Part shown: positions 13,653-21,055 of the stretch, piece by piece
How positions within the stretch are numbered: position 1 is the stretch's first letter
How the letters are laid out: every line of letters begins with the position of its first letter
Source: DASRUP01 sp036397395
GTDB lineage: Bacteria; Patescibacteriota; Minisyncoccia; Minisyncoccales; UBA10102
Direction: 5' to 3'
Assembly (NCBI GenBank): GCA_036397395.1
Contig: DASWIZ010000007.1
Location: forward strand, 1-50,702
Length of the DNA stretch: 50,702 nt
The notes under the pieces: model-generated
What the model was told of the DNA's origin: nothing
Seen by the model: the letters and a program-made list of their open reading frames with translations, nothing else
The model's database searches: none
Position numbers and translations under genes: made by a program

Positions 13653-15023
13653 ATGGCGAAATTGACGTTTCATGGAGGGGCGCAGTCGGTTACTGGCGCA
13701 AACTATTTGCTCGAGTCGGGGGGAGCAAAAATTTTAGTGGATTGCGGATTGGCCCAGGGATCCAAGTTCGCGGAAGATCAAAACTTTGAAGATTTTCCGT
13801 ACAACCCGGCAGAAATCGACTCGTTGCTTATAACGCACGCTCATATCGACCATACCGGGCGTATTCCCTATTTATACAAAAAGGGGTTTCGCGGACACGT
13901 GTACTCTACTCCGCCCACCAAAGACTTTGCCGAACAATTGCTTATAGATTCAGAGGATATTTTGCGCCGCGAAGCAGAGGAAGCGGGACGCGAACCTTTA
14001 TATGACATTCGCGACGTACGAGAAATCCTTAAAAAATGGGAAACGGTAAACTACCGCCAACCAGCGCGGCTTGGCGATTTTGCCGCCGAGTTTTTTGACG
14101 CCGGGCATATTTTGGGTTCCGCTTTTATTTCCGTAACCACGCCCGAAGGAAAACGGGTAATTTTCTCTGGCGACCTGGGCAATATGCCCAATCCCCTGTT
14201 AAAAGACACGGAACCCATAGGCAAAGCAGATTATGTGCTTGTAGAGTCCACGTATGGCGGGCGTACCCACGAACCCGCCCAGAAGCGTACCAAACTTTTT
14301 GAACAAGTAATAAGACAAACCGCAAAAAACAAAGCAGTGCTTATGATTCCGGCGTTTGCCATGGAACGCACGCAGCAACTGCTATACGAAATAAACAACT
14401 TTATGGAGAGCAATCCGCCAGCTGGCGGACCCCGCATACCCGTGTATATTGACAGCCCCCTGGCCATTAAGATTACCGCCATTTACAAAAAATATGCCCA
14501 GGATACGGAGTATTTTGACGCCAAAGCCATTGCCCAAATTCGAAACGGAGACGCTATTTTCGATTTTCCCGGCCTGCGCCTAACCCTTACCAGCCGGCAA
14601 TCAAAAGAAATTAACGACGCGCCCCCTCCTAAAATTATTATCGCCGGGTCTGGCATGTCCCAAGGCGGCAGGATTTTACACCATGAAAAACGTTATTTGC
14701 AAGACCCGAACAGCACTATTTTGTTCGTAGGCTACCAGGCAAAAGGTTCTTTGGGACGCCAAATTCTGGAAGGCGCAAAAGAAGTAAGTATTTTTGACGA
14801 ACAAGTGCCGGTACGGTGCAATGTACAGGCTATTGGCGGCTATTCGGCGCACGCGGACCAGCCCAAGCTTATAGAATGGCTTCAAACGGCCCAGGATAAA
14901 CCAGAAACGATTTTTGTGGTACAGGGCGAAGAAGAACAGGCAACGGCGTTAGCTGACAAAATAAAAACCGGCCTTTCGGCCAAAGCGCTTGTTCCCTTGC
15001 CTAGCCAAACAGTTACTCTTTAA
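13653..15023 (+). CDS. MBL-fold beta-CASP ribonuclease
   Basis: 456 residues from MAKLTFHGGAQSVTGANYLL. Metallo-beta-lactamase motifs in order: VDCGLAQG, the metal site THAHIDHTGRIPYL, GHILGSAF, SGDLGN; then the beta-CASP cap with PAFAMERTQQLLYE, the IAGSGMSQGGRILHH motif and the terminal GGYSAHADQ. This is the CPSF/YsgA-like subgroup of RNA-processing nucleases (zinc-dependent endo- or 5' exonucleases), distinct from RNase J, which has a longer C-terminus. The start at 13653 is preferred over 13593 because TATAGT ends 6 nt before it. It converges with uppP, with a 2-nt gap. Confidence 0.9.
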   Translation: MAKLTFHGGAQSVTGANYLLESGGAKILVDCGLAQGSKFAEDQNFEDFPYNPAEIDSLLITHAHIDHTGRIPYLYKKGFRGHVYSTPPTKDFAEQLLIDSEDILRREAEEAGREPLYDIRDVREILKKWETVNYRQPARLGDFAAEFFDAGHILGSAFISVTTPEGKRVIFSGDLGNMPNPLLKDTEPIGKADYVLVESTYGGRTHEPAQKRTKLFEQVIRQTAKNKAVLMIPAFAMERTQQLLYEINNFMESNPPAGGPRIPVYIDSPLAIKITAIYKKYAQDTEYFDAKAIAQIRNGDAIFDFPGLRLTLTSRQSKEINDAPPPKIIIAGSGMSQGGRILHHEKRYLQDPNSTILFVGYQAKGSLGRQILEGAKEVSIFDEQVPVRCNVQAIGGYSAHADQPKLIEWLQTAQDKPETIFVVQGEEEQATALADKIKTGLSAKALVPLPSQTVTL

Positions 15024-15025
15024 AC

Positions 15026-15838
15026 TTACATAAAAGCTGAAAGGACAGTAAGAACTCCAAACACCAGTACGAAATAGGCAAAGTTTACTTTACGCGCCAC
15101 TTTAAAAAGCAAGTGTATTGTAATTATGCCAAATATAAACGAGAATATAAGGCCAAACACGCCCACAGTGGTTATCTCAAACCCTTTTATATTTAAAAGA
15201 ATGTTTCCTCCCAAAACCGCGGGCAAGCTCATTAAAAAGCTTAGGCGCAGGGCGCTTACTTCGTCGAACTTACGGAGCAAAAGCGAAGCTATGGTAAGGC
15301 CGGAACGAGAAAAACCCGGCAGGGCGCTTAATCCCTGCACAAAACCCAGTATTACGCCGTCGCGGTCTCGCAAGTGAATTACCCCTTTTTGCCCTTTTTT
15401 CCCTTTTATTTTTGCCTGCATGAGAAAAAAACCAGTACCCAAAAGCAGCACTCCAATACCCAGCGTAATTGCTTTGGCTCCCAACTCGATGTGCTCTTGG
15501 GCGCTGGGAACCACCACCGCAACCAAAAAATATCCCAATATTCCGCTTATAAAGGTGGAAATAAGCAAGAAACGCAGAATAAGGAATCGCTCTTCCCTTT
15601 CAAACAGCCTGTGCGGAAGAAAAAGGGTTTTCGTAAGCATTAGTACGTCGTCTCGAAAGTACCAGATGGCAGCCATGAATGTGCCCAAATGCAAAAACAC
15701 GGCAAGTCTAATAAGGTCGCCAAAAGATTCTCCATTACCAAAAAAGTTTGCTTTTACCAAAATAATGGCGGCTTCAGAACTAATGGGCAGCCACTCGGTA
15801 ATTCCCTGAATAATACCTAAAACAATTCCTTCCAGCAT
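15026..15838 (-). CDS. uppP: Undecaprenyl-diphosphatase
   Basis: 270 residues, polytopic membrane enzyme that recycles undecaprenyl pyrophosphate to the monophosphate carrier for peptidoglycan and glycan export. Both signature motifs are present: GITEWLPISSEA near the N-terminus and LSALPGFSRSGLTIAS in the second half, with the catalytic arginine. The family usually has ISSSAH; here it is ISSEAA, so one serine and the histidine of motif 1 are changed. TACAAT (15845-15850) ends 6 nt before the ATG and lies beside the 3' end of the upstream surface-protein gene, so it has its own promoter. Confidence 0.92.
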   Translation of the reverse strand: MLEGIVLGIIQGITEWLPISSEAAIILVKANFFGNGESFGDLIRLAVFLHLGTFMAAIWYFRDDVLMLTKTLFLPHRLFEREERFLILRFLLISTFISGILGYFLVAVVVPSAQEHIELGAKAITLGIGVLLLGTGFFLMQAKIKGKKGQKGVIHLRDRDGVILGFVQGLSALPGFSRSGLTIASLLLRKFDEVSALRLSFLMSLPAVLGGNILLNIKGFEITTVGVFGLIFSFIFGIITIHLLFKVARKVNFAYFVLVFGVLTVLSAFM

Positions 15839-15870
15839 TTTGCTATTGTATCACATTTTAGGATAAAGAG

Positions 15871-18699
15871 TTACTGGGCGCTTTCTCTTCTGCGTCTTTT
15901 CAGCAAAAAGAATAGGAATAAGAAAGAACCCGCCGCCAACGCAGACGCCCAGGGGCCAAACCCTTGGAGCAGCCCGGCTAAAGAAGCAAGGAATGGACTT
16001 CTTTCTTGCGGCAGTTCTTCCGTCTGTTCGGGGATTTCGCTTATATCGGCAAACTGTTCAAATTCCTCTTCCGGCTCGCCCGCAATAGCCAGGGCATTCC
16101 CCCCTATAATGTTTAGTTCCCCCGCAATTTTGCTTAATTCTTCTTCCACGCTTAATAGAACTTCCCGCGCGCTTTGAAGTTGTATACTTGTAGTCGCGGT
16201 ATTGGAAAACCCGTTTTCAGCGTCTACCCACGCTTCGTTATAGTACAAACCGGGCTTTGCGTCGGATTCGAACACCACAGAATACGTAATAATAATTTCT
16301 TCGTCAGGGAACACTTCGCCCAAATCCCATTCTTCTTCGTGCACCACTTCCCCGTCTTCCGATTCCAAAACATCCACCAGAAAGGCGTCGTAGGCCGAAC
16401 CTCCCCCGTCGTTCATAATAACCACGGTATAGTCAACTTCGTTTCCGGGGTATACGTCTCCTTCGTGCGCATACGTTTTTGTGACTTTCAGGTTTGGCTT
16501 GTTTGAAGAGTCGTTTTGGCTGCTCGTGTTTGCGGTAGTAGCGCTTCCTCCGCTTCCAGAACCCCCTCCACTGCCTCCTGAACCGCCGCTGGTGCCTCCG
16601 CCGCCTCCCGTGGAAGCCGGCTCTTCGTTATGGACAAGTAACTCCACCGCGTCGCTGTTGTCTTTTGCATCGTCATCGCTTTCTGTTGCCTGCACGCTGC
16701 TGGTATTGGTAAAGGCAAACGTGCCAAACGGAATGTCGCTTTTAATATTGCCGCTAAACGAAATTTCCATGCCCGCCCCCGGGTTTAGAGTGCCGATATC
16801 CCAAACAAACTCTTGTTCATTTGGACTTGTATGCTGGTGCGCGGAGCTGCCGAACGCAAACAATGGATGGTCGAATATGCTTGTAACCGTTACGTTGTGG
16901 GCAGGGATATCGCCGTTATTTACAATGGTAAGGTAATACGTAACAGGGTCGCCCGGAAGCGCCGGGTCGTTAGGAATTTCCGCGCGCTGTCCTATCCACA
17001 AGTTAGGACGGCCAAAGCTAATGTTCCCTTCAAAGTCTCCCAATATGTTAAACATTGCAAACAGCCAGTTGGCCCCGATAACGTTGGTATTGGCCACGTT
17101 TACCACGTTCGCGATTGCCTGGGCGTTTCCGGTTTCAATTTTGCCGCCTTTTCCGTTGCCGTTTGCTTCGTTATCTCCCGTAAGCGCGAACACCTGCACA
17201 TTGTTGTTTATGGTCGCGTTGTTTGTGTTGGTTACGGAAAGCTCCGAATGTTCCTCCTTACTTCCCTTTCCTCCTGACTTACCTTTCGCGCCTTCTTCCT
17301 TTTCGCAATCACCGCATGAAACGTTTTCCTGGCCAGCGCTCTCTGGCTCGAAAGTAAGATCATCGGAGTACAGCATAATCCCGTTTGGCGTTTGCTGCCA
17401 CGCGATTCCTTCGGGCAAACCGAATACGTTTCCCGACCAGTCGCCGCTTACGCGGATTAAAGCCACAAACGAATTTCCCCCAAACAAATTCATGTTTGCC
17501 TGGTTAAACACGTTTGCCGCGGAATTTGCGTCGCCTGTCTGGATAACAGAGTTTCCGTTGCCGTTTGCTTCGTTTTCTCCGGTTTCAGCTGACGCTGCGA
17601 CATTGTTTGAAATAGAGGCTGTGTTGGTATTGTTTATTTCTACTTCGCTATACACCTGGCTGGGCGAAGAAAACATGGACGTAAAGAACGAAGAGGCGTT
17701 CGGAAACACGATATCGCCAAAAAAGTTCCCAAAGTTGTTCGCGATAAACAGCAAATAGTTCGAATCAATAATATTGGTATTGGCAATGTTTATTATGTTG
17801 GCGGCCGCGTACGCGTCCCCGGTAGTAATATTGCCTTCCCCACTGTTATCTGATGCCTCGTTTCCGCCCGTGTTTGCCGTTACGTTTACGTTATTGGTAA
17901 TATTTGCCAGGTTTTGGTTTAAAATTTCCAAATCGTGAAGGCTATAGCAAGATTCGCCGCACTCTGGATTGTACTCTTTTAAATACGGCATCCAATCTCG
18001 CAAATCCATATCCAAAAGCTGCGCTTGCAAGTTGGAAAGCAGCACGAAGAGCCCGTTTGAATCAATAATGTTGGTATTTATTAAGTTAAAGAGGTCTAAA
18101 ACGGCAACCGCGTCGCCCGTGTCTATGGTTGAGCTTCCGTTGTTTCCGGAAGCTTCGTTGTCTCCCGTATTGGCTTGTATGTCGGCTTCGTTTCCCGCTT
18201 CCGCCGTATTATTGTTTTCTATTTCGGTGTCGCCACTGCCGCCCGACGCGCATTCTTCCTCTTCTTCACCTTTCTCGTCTTTTTCTCCTTTACCCTCTGA
18301 CTTATCTGTTTTTACGCAGGAATTTATTGTATTGCTATTTCCCGTGTTGTTTATTTGCCCCGTAGAGCTTGCGTCTCCCGTTTCTATGGAAGCATTCCCA
18401 TCGCCACCATTACTAGTTTCCCCGGCGTTTTCACCATCTTCACCTTCTTCTCCGTCGCCGCCGTCTTCGCCGTTGTCCCCTACTTGGCCGCTTTCTCCGT
18501 CTTGCGCAGGTTCTTCGTTACTAGACAACCCGGCTTGTCCCGAGTCGCCGCCTTCACCTTTTTCTCCCTTATCTCCTTTCTCACCTTCGCTTCCATCTTC
18601 TGCCTGGGCTTGCACTGTTGGAGCAAAACTGAAAATCGGCGCTTGTAGTCCCACTAAAAGTAAAAATACAATCGTTATTTTCCCCAATGTGTGTATCAT
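15871..18699 (-). CDS. Large repeat-module surface protein with DUF11 domains and C-terminal anchor
   Basis: 942 residues. A signal peptide (to about residue 32) is followed by a collagen-like and Gly/Asp/Glu-rich stretch (EGEKGDKGEKGEGG) to about residue 100. Then come at least four copies of one module: Asn-rich strand, AxTGxNEAxGN, short spacer, IxTGDAxAxAN, and NxxNTNIIDSN. Each is followed by a hydrophobic tail such as NWLFAMFNILGDFEGNI. Two DUF11-like beta domains (NDPALPGDPVTYYLTIVNNG; VYPGNEVDYTVVIMNDGG) flank a GGSGGSGG linker. The end has a coiled segment, one membrane helix and KRRRRESAQ. It is probably an S-layer-like or adhesive stalk. It starts 6 nt after the upstream gene's stop. 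Confidence 0.75.
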   Translation of the reverse strand: MIHTLGKITIVFLLLVGLQAPIFSFAPTVQAQAEDGSEGEKGDKGEKGEGGDSGQAGLSSNEEPAQDGESGQVGDNGEDGGDGEEGEDGENAGETSNGGDGNASIETGDASSTGQINNTGNSNTINSCVKTDKSEGKGEKDEKGEEEEECASGGSGDTEIENNNTAEAGNEADIQANTGDNEASGNNGSSTIDTGDAVAVLDLFNLINTNIIDSNGLFVLLSNLQAQLLDMDLRDWMPYLKEYNPECGESCYSLHDLEILNQNLANITNNVNVTANTGGNEASDNSGEGNITTGDAYAAANIINIANTNIIDSNYLLFIANNFGNFFGDIVFPNASSFFTSMFSSPSQVYSEVEINNTNTASISNNVAASAETGENEANGNGNSVIQTGDANSAANVFNQANMNLFGGNSFVALIRVSGDWSGNVFGLPEGIAWQQTPNGIMLYSDDLTFEPESAGQENVSCGDCEKEEGAKGKSGGKGSKEEHSELSVTNTNNATINNNVQVFALTGDNEANGNGKGGKIETGNAQAIANVVNVANTNVIGANWLFAMFNILGDFEGNISFGRPNLWIGQRAEIPNDPALPGDPVTYYLTIVNNGDIPAHNVTVTSIFDHPLFAFGSSAHQHTSPNEQEFVWDIGTLNPGAGMEISFSGNIKSDIPFGTFAFTNTSSVQATESDDDAKDNSDAVELLVHNEEPASTGGGGGTSGGSGGSGGGSGSGGSATTANTSSQNDSSNKPNLKVTKTYAHEGDVYPGNEVDYTVVIMNDGGGSAYDAFLVDVLESEDGEVVHEEEWDLGEVFPDEEIIITYSVVFESDAKPGLYYNEAWVDAENGFSNTATTSIQLQSAREVLLSVEEELSKIAGELNIIGGNALAIAGEPEEEFEQFADISEIPEQTEELPQERSPFLASLAGLLQGFGPWASALAAGSFLFLFFLLKRRRRESAQ

Positions 18700-18705
18700 A
18701 GTATG

Positions 18706-19110
18706 TTATGCCAAAAACCAACTGAAAATGCTTTGCACCCACTCGACCAATCGAGCTATCAGCGGCTTTGATTCGGTGTTATCTTGCTTTTCTTCTGGAT
18801 TTTCTTCGACCCCTTGCTTTGCCGTAGCCGCTTCGTCACCGTTGTATTCCACATGTTTTTCTATTTCTATTGGTTCTCCGGCTTCTGATTGTTTTGTTTC
18901 CTCGACACGATGCACCACCTCCCCGTCTACCTTTGTTTCAATAAATACCGAGGTCTCGCCGCTTCCGTTGTTTGTTGTGCCGCCGCTTGAATTTCCGCCC
19001 GTCGATGCTTTTACGGAAACATCATTCTGCACGTTTGTGGCGCTGGCAAAATCAGCTGACAGCAGCCCGCTTATTACAAACAAGGACATAATAATAAAAC
19101 GAGTTTTCAT
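18706..19110 (-). CDS. Small secreted/anchored protein of the surface operon
   Basis: 134 residues from MKTRFIIMSLFVISGLLSAD, a signal peptide. The mature N-terminus (NVQNDVSVKASTGGNSSGG) resembles a shortened version of the Asn/Thr-Gly module in its two neighbours. A Glu/Lys-rich middle and an amphipathic C-terminal helix (LIARLVEWVQSIFSWFLA) follow, the last suited to membrane association. AAGGA is five bases before this ATG, and its AAGG forms the 3' end of a 19-bp hairpin, so translation may be controlled. The next gene follows after 6 nt. Confidence 0.7.
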   Translation of the reverse strand: MKTRFIIMSLFVISGLLSADFASATNVQNDVSVKASTGGNSSGGTTNNGSGETSVFIETKVDGEVVHRVEETKQSEAGEPIEIEKHVEYNGDEAATAKQGVEENPEEKQDNTESKPLIARLVEWVQSIFSWFLA

Positions 19111-19116
19111 AATGTT

Positions 19117-19158
19117 CCTTCGCATAAGCCTTTGACTATTCAAAGGCTTATGCGAAGG
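19117..19158 (-). promoter_or_regulatory. 19-bp hairpin containing a Shine-Dalgarno
   Basis: 19117-19135 pairs perfectly with 19140-19158 around a four-base loop. On the minus-strand mRNA the 3' arm ends with AAGG, part of the Shine-Dalgarno of the gene at 19110. It lies between two surface-protein genes; no T-tract. Confidence 0.7.
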
Positions 19159-19159
19159 G

Positions 19160-19191
19160 GGAATCCATCCGCCAGCCGGTGGACGGATTCC
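19160..19191 (-). other. Second intra-operon RNA hairpin
   Basis: Eleven pairs, ten-base loop, directly before the 19117-19158 hairpin in transcription order. One C-A mismatch on the plus strand is a U-G pair in the mRNA. Confidence 0.55.
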
Positions 19192-19207
19192 ACTCCTTCA
19201 AAGAAAA

Positions 19208-20239
19208 CTATTTGCGAACGCGAGTTACGTTTCGGTTCACGATGTTTACTACGCGACCGGTTGAAGTAGCGTCGCCAGTGTCGATTCGGCCATCGCCGCC
19301 TCCGTCACCACCGTCGCCGCCTTCCTCGCCGTCGCCGCCGTCTCCGGCGTTGCCGCCGTCTGATCCATCGCCACCATCACCACCGTCGCCGCCCATACCG
19401 CCATTCCATCCTTCTCCTCCCTCACCCTCTTCACCGCCGTTTCCGCCGTGTCCTCCGTTACCGCCGTCGCCGCCGTCACCGCCTTCTTCGCCGTCGCCGC
19501 CGTCTCCGCCGTCGCCGCCTTCTTCACCGTCACCGCCGTTGCCAGCGTCACCAGCGTCTCCGCCGTCTGCGGTATTTTCGCCGGTTTCAGCTTCTACTTC
19601 TACGGTATTGGCAACCGCAGCATTATTGTTGTTTTCTACCTCTACGTCACCTTCGTCGCGATGTTTGCGGTGTCTTCCGTGATGTTCATCGTTATCCTCA
19701 TCACAACCACAGCCTCGTACAGATGTGTAATTGGAATTCACGTCGTTTCCAACTTCAGCTGTAGCTATTGCGTCGCCCGTGTTGATTACACCACCAATTC
19801 CGCCTTCGCCGCCGTCACCTCCTTCTTCGCCGTCACCGCCGTTGCCGCCGTCGCCAGCGTTGCCGCCTTCGCCGCCGTCTCCGGCGTTGCCGCCGTAGCC
19901 GCCGTCGCCGCCGTCTTCGCCATCACCGCCGTCGCCGTCGCCGCCTTGACCGCCATTTCCGCCGTCGCCAGCGTCACCGCCTTCTCCAGCATCTCCGCCG
20001 TCTCCGCCGTCACCTCCTTCTTCGCCGTCACCGCCGTCTCCGGCTTCACCGCCGTTACCGCCATTTGCCTGGTTGTCGCCGGTTTCTGCTTCTACTTTTA
20101 CGTAGTTGGAAACAGAAGCGTTATTGTTGTTCGTTATCTCCACGTCCCCACTTTTTGCGGAAGCCGCTGATGGAGCCATGTACAATCCCAGTGAAAACAC
20201 CGGAAGAACTACTAAACTTAAGAGTCTTTTAAAAGTCAT
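19208..20239 (-). CDS. Secreted Gly-Gly-X repeat protein with two split modules
   Basis: 343 residues. Signal peptide MTFKRLLSLVVLPVFSLGLYM, then two copies of the module shared with the 942-residue neighbour: GDVEITNNNNASVSNYVKVE, AETGDNQA, a long insert, then INTGDAIATAEVGNDVNSN; and again EGDVEVENNNNAAVANTVEV ... IDTGDATSTGRVVNIVNRN. The insert in each copy is about 95-100 residues of almost pure Gly-Gly-X triplets rich in Asp and Glu (GGDGGDGGNAG). Such repeats can form bundles of polyglycine-II helices, as in some antifreeze and phage-tip proteins. A His/Asp-rich linker (DEDNDEHHGRHRKHRDE) joins the copies. First gene of the surface operon. Confidence 0.75.
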   Translation of the reverse strand: MTFKRLLSLVVLPVFSLGLYMAPSAASAKSGDVEITNNNNASVSNYVKVEAETGDNQANGGNGGEAGDGGDGEEGGDGGDGGDAGEGGDAGDGGNGGQGGDGDGGDGEDGGDGGYGGNAGDGGEGGNAGDGGNGGDGEEGGDGGEGGIGGVINTGDAIATAEVGNDVNSNYTSVRGCGCDEDNDEHHGRHRKHRDEGDVEVENNNNAAVANTVEVEAETGENTADGGDAGDAGNGGDGEEGGDGGDGGDGEEGGDGGDGGNGGHGGNGGEEGEGGEGWNGGMGGDGGDGGDGSDGGNAGDGGDGEEGGDGGDGGGDGRIDTGDATSTGRVVNIVNRNVTRVRK

Positions 20240-20511
20240 ATGTTTTTGTTTTTTACTAATGGGTTTATTACTGTGTTTCGACCTTTGTGGATTTTTCCAA
20301 CAAAAAATCCAAGCTGCAAATTTCCCATAGCGGAAGGCTGCAGTTTGGAATCTTTGCCAAATAAAAAATATGAAATTGTCCGGCGGCTGGCGAGATAGTG
20401 TGACATTTGTTGCGCCACTCTATCTAGTTTTCCCCAGTAGATACGAGCGTCCGAGCACCCTGTCCTATACAGACATTATTACAGGATACTCGGCGCAATA
20501 GGTCATGTCAA
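20240..20511 (-). promoter_or_regulatory. Promoter and long structured leader of the surface operon
   Basis: Minus strand TTGACA (20506-20511), 17 nt, TATCCT (20483-20488) gives a start near 20476, about 237 nt before the ATG at 20239. The leader carries a CCAAxCTGCA/TGCAGxTTGG stem, an AGATAG/CTATCT stem and GGATTTTT/AAAAATCC (about 20289-20310). No Shine-Dalgarno and no riboswitch class that I recognise. There is no gene in this stretch. Confidence 0.6.
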
Positions 20512-20585
20512 TAAAGCAAAAAATGGGAGTTTTCCACAGGGTAGGCAAGCATTATGTAGTGTACAATACAGAAATGAGTTAAAGC

Positions 20586-20682
20586 AAATGCCCGTACACG
20601 GGCGCTGTAATCAGGGAAAACGGCCAGGTAAAGCCAGTAATGGCTGTCTCTGACGTGATTCAGCGCCCATGTACGGGCATTT
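20586..20682 (-). repeat. 22-bp inverted repeat, REPIN-like
   Basis: Arms 20586-20607 and 20661-20682 enclose 53 nt; each arm contains a smaller palindrome (GCCCGT/ACGGGC). The single plus-strand mismatch is a U-G pair on the minus strand. It lies between the GH6 remnant's terminator and the surface-operon promoter. Could be a mobile REP doublet or an RNA element; no known RNA class recognised. Confidence 0.6.
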
Positions 20683-20722
20683 CCTACTTCTCGATTGTAA
20701 CAGGCGCCTCAATAAAATACAA

Positions 20723-20743
20723 GTCCTACCTTAAGGGTAGGAC
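20723..20743 (-). terminator. Terminator of the exopolysaccharide operon
   Basis: GTCCTACC/GGTAGGAC stem with 5-nt loop followed on the minus strand by TTGTATTTTATT, just after the GH6 remnant. Confidence 0.7.
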
Positions 20744-20746
20744 GTA

Positions 20747-21000
20747 CTATTTATTGCGAATGAGTCCAAGCGCGTAGTCAAGCCAGAACTTTCCGGCGGG
20801 CGGGCCTCCATTACATGTCCCATCAGACTCGCCAGGAGGTTTTACCCACAAAAAAGCATCAATAAAAGTATTTCCCGTATCTTTCCATTGGCCGTGGCCC
20901 GCGTCAAGATATACCTTCACCTGGGGCTTGTTTCTTTTAAGATTTGTACTGCAACCCGTAACTCTCCAAATCGTTTTTCGCGTTCCTGGACCGAATAGCC
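20747..21000 (-). pseudogene. GH6 cellulase remnant
   Basis: The C-terminal end is clear glycoside hydrolase family 6: FIDAFLWVKPPGESDGTC then PPAGKFWLDYALGL is the conserved end of endoglucanases/cellobiohydrolases that cleave beta-1,4-glucan. Upstream, KVYLDAGHGQW is the family's VYxDAGH motif, but only a few residues separate it from the last motif instead of about 100. The preceding helix (EREKRFGELRVAVQILK) is in another frame, with the shift at an AAAAG run near 20940. The catalytic N-terminal half is missing. It sits directly after the sugar-dehydrogenase gene in the same direction. Confidence 0.75.
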
Positions 21001-21055
21001 AAAAGGGAAACAGCGCCCACCACACCTATGGTACACAAGAAAAGAAGAGGCAGTT

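Noticed and set aside
17021..19135. Plus-strand frames opposite the 942-residue surface protein
   Set aside because: Shadow frames from biased composition; the minus strand has clear domains and operon context.
19179..20170. Long plus-strand open frames opposite the GGX-repeat gene (Ser/Pro-rich or Ala/Val-rich products)
   Set aside because: They arise because GGX codons read on the other strand give no stops; low complexity, no promoter, and the minus-strand reading has a signal peptide and modules.
20586..20682. SRP or other known small RNA
   Set aside because: Despite a long stem there is no SRP GGAAGCAGCC-type loop or other known signature; kept as an inverted repeat.
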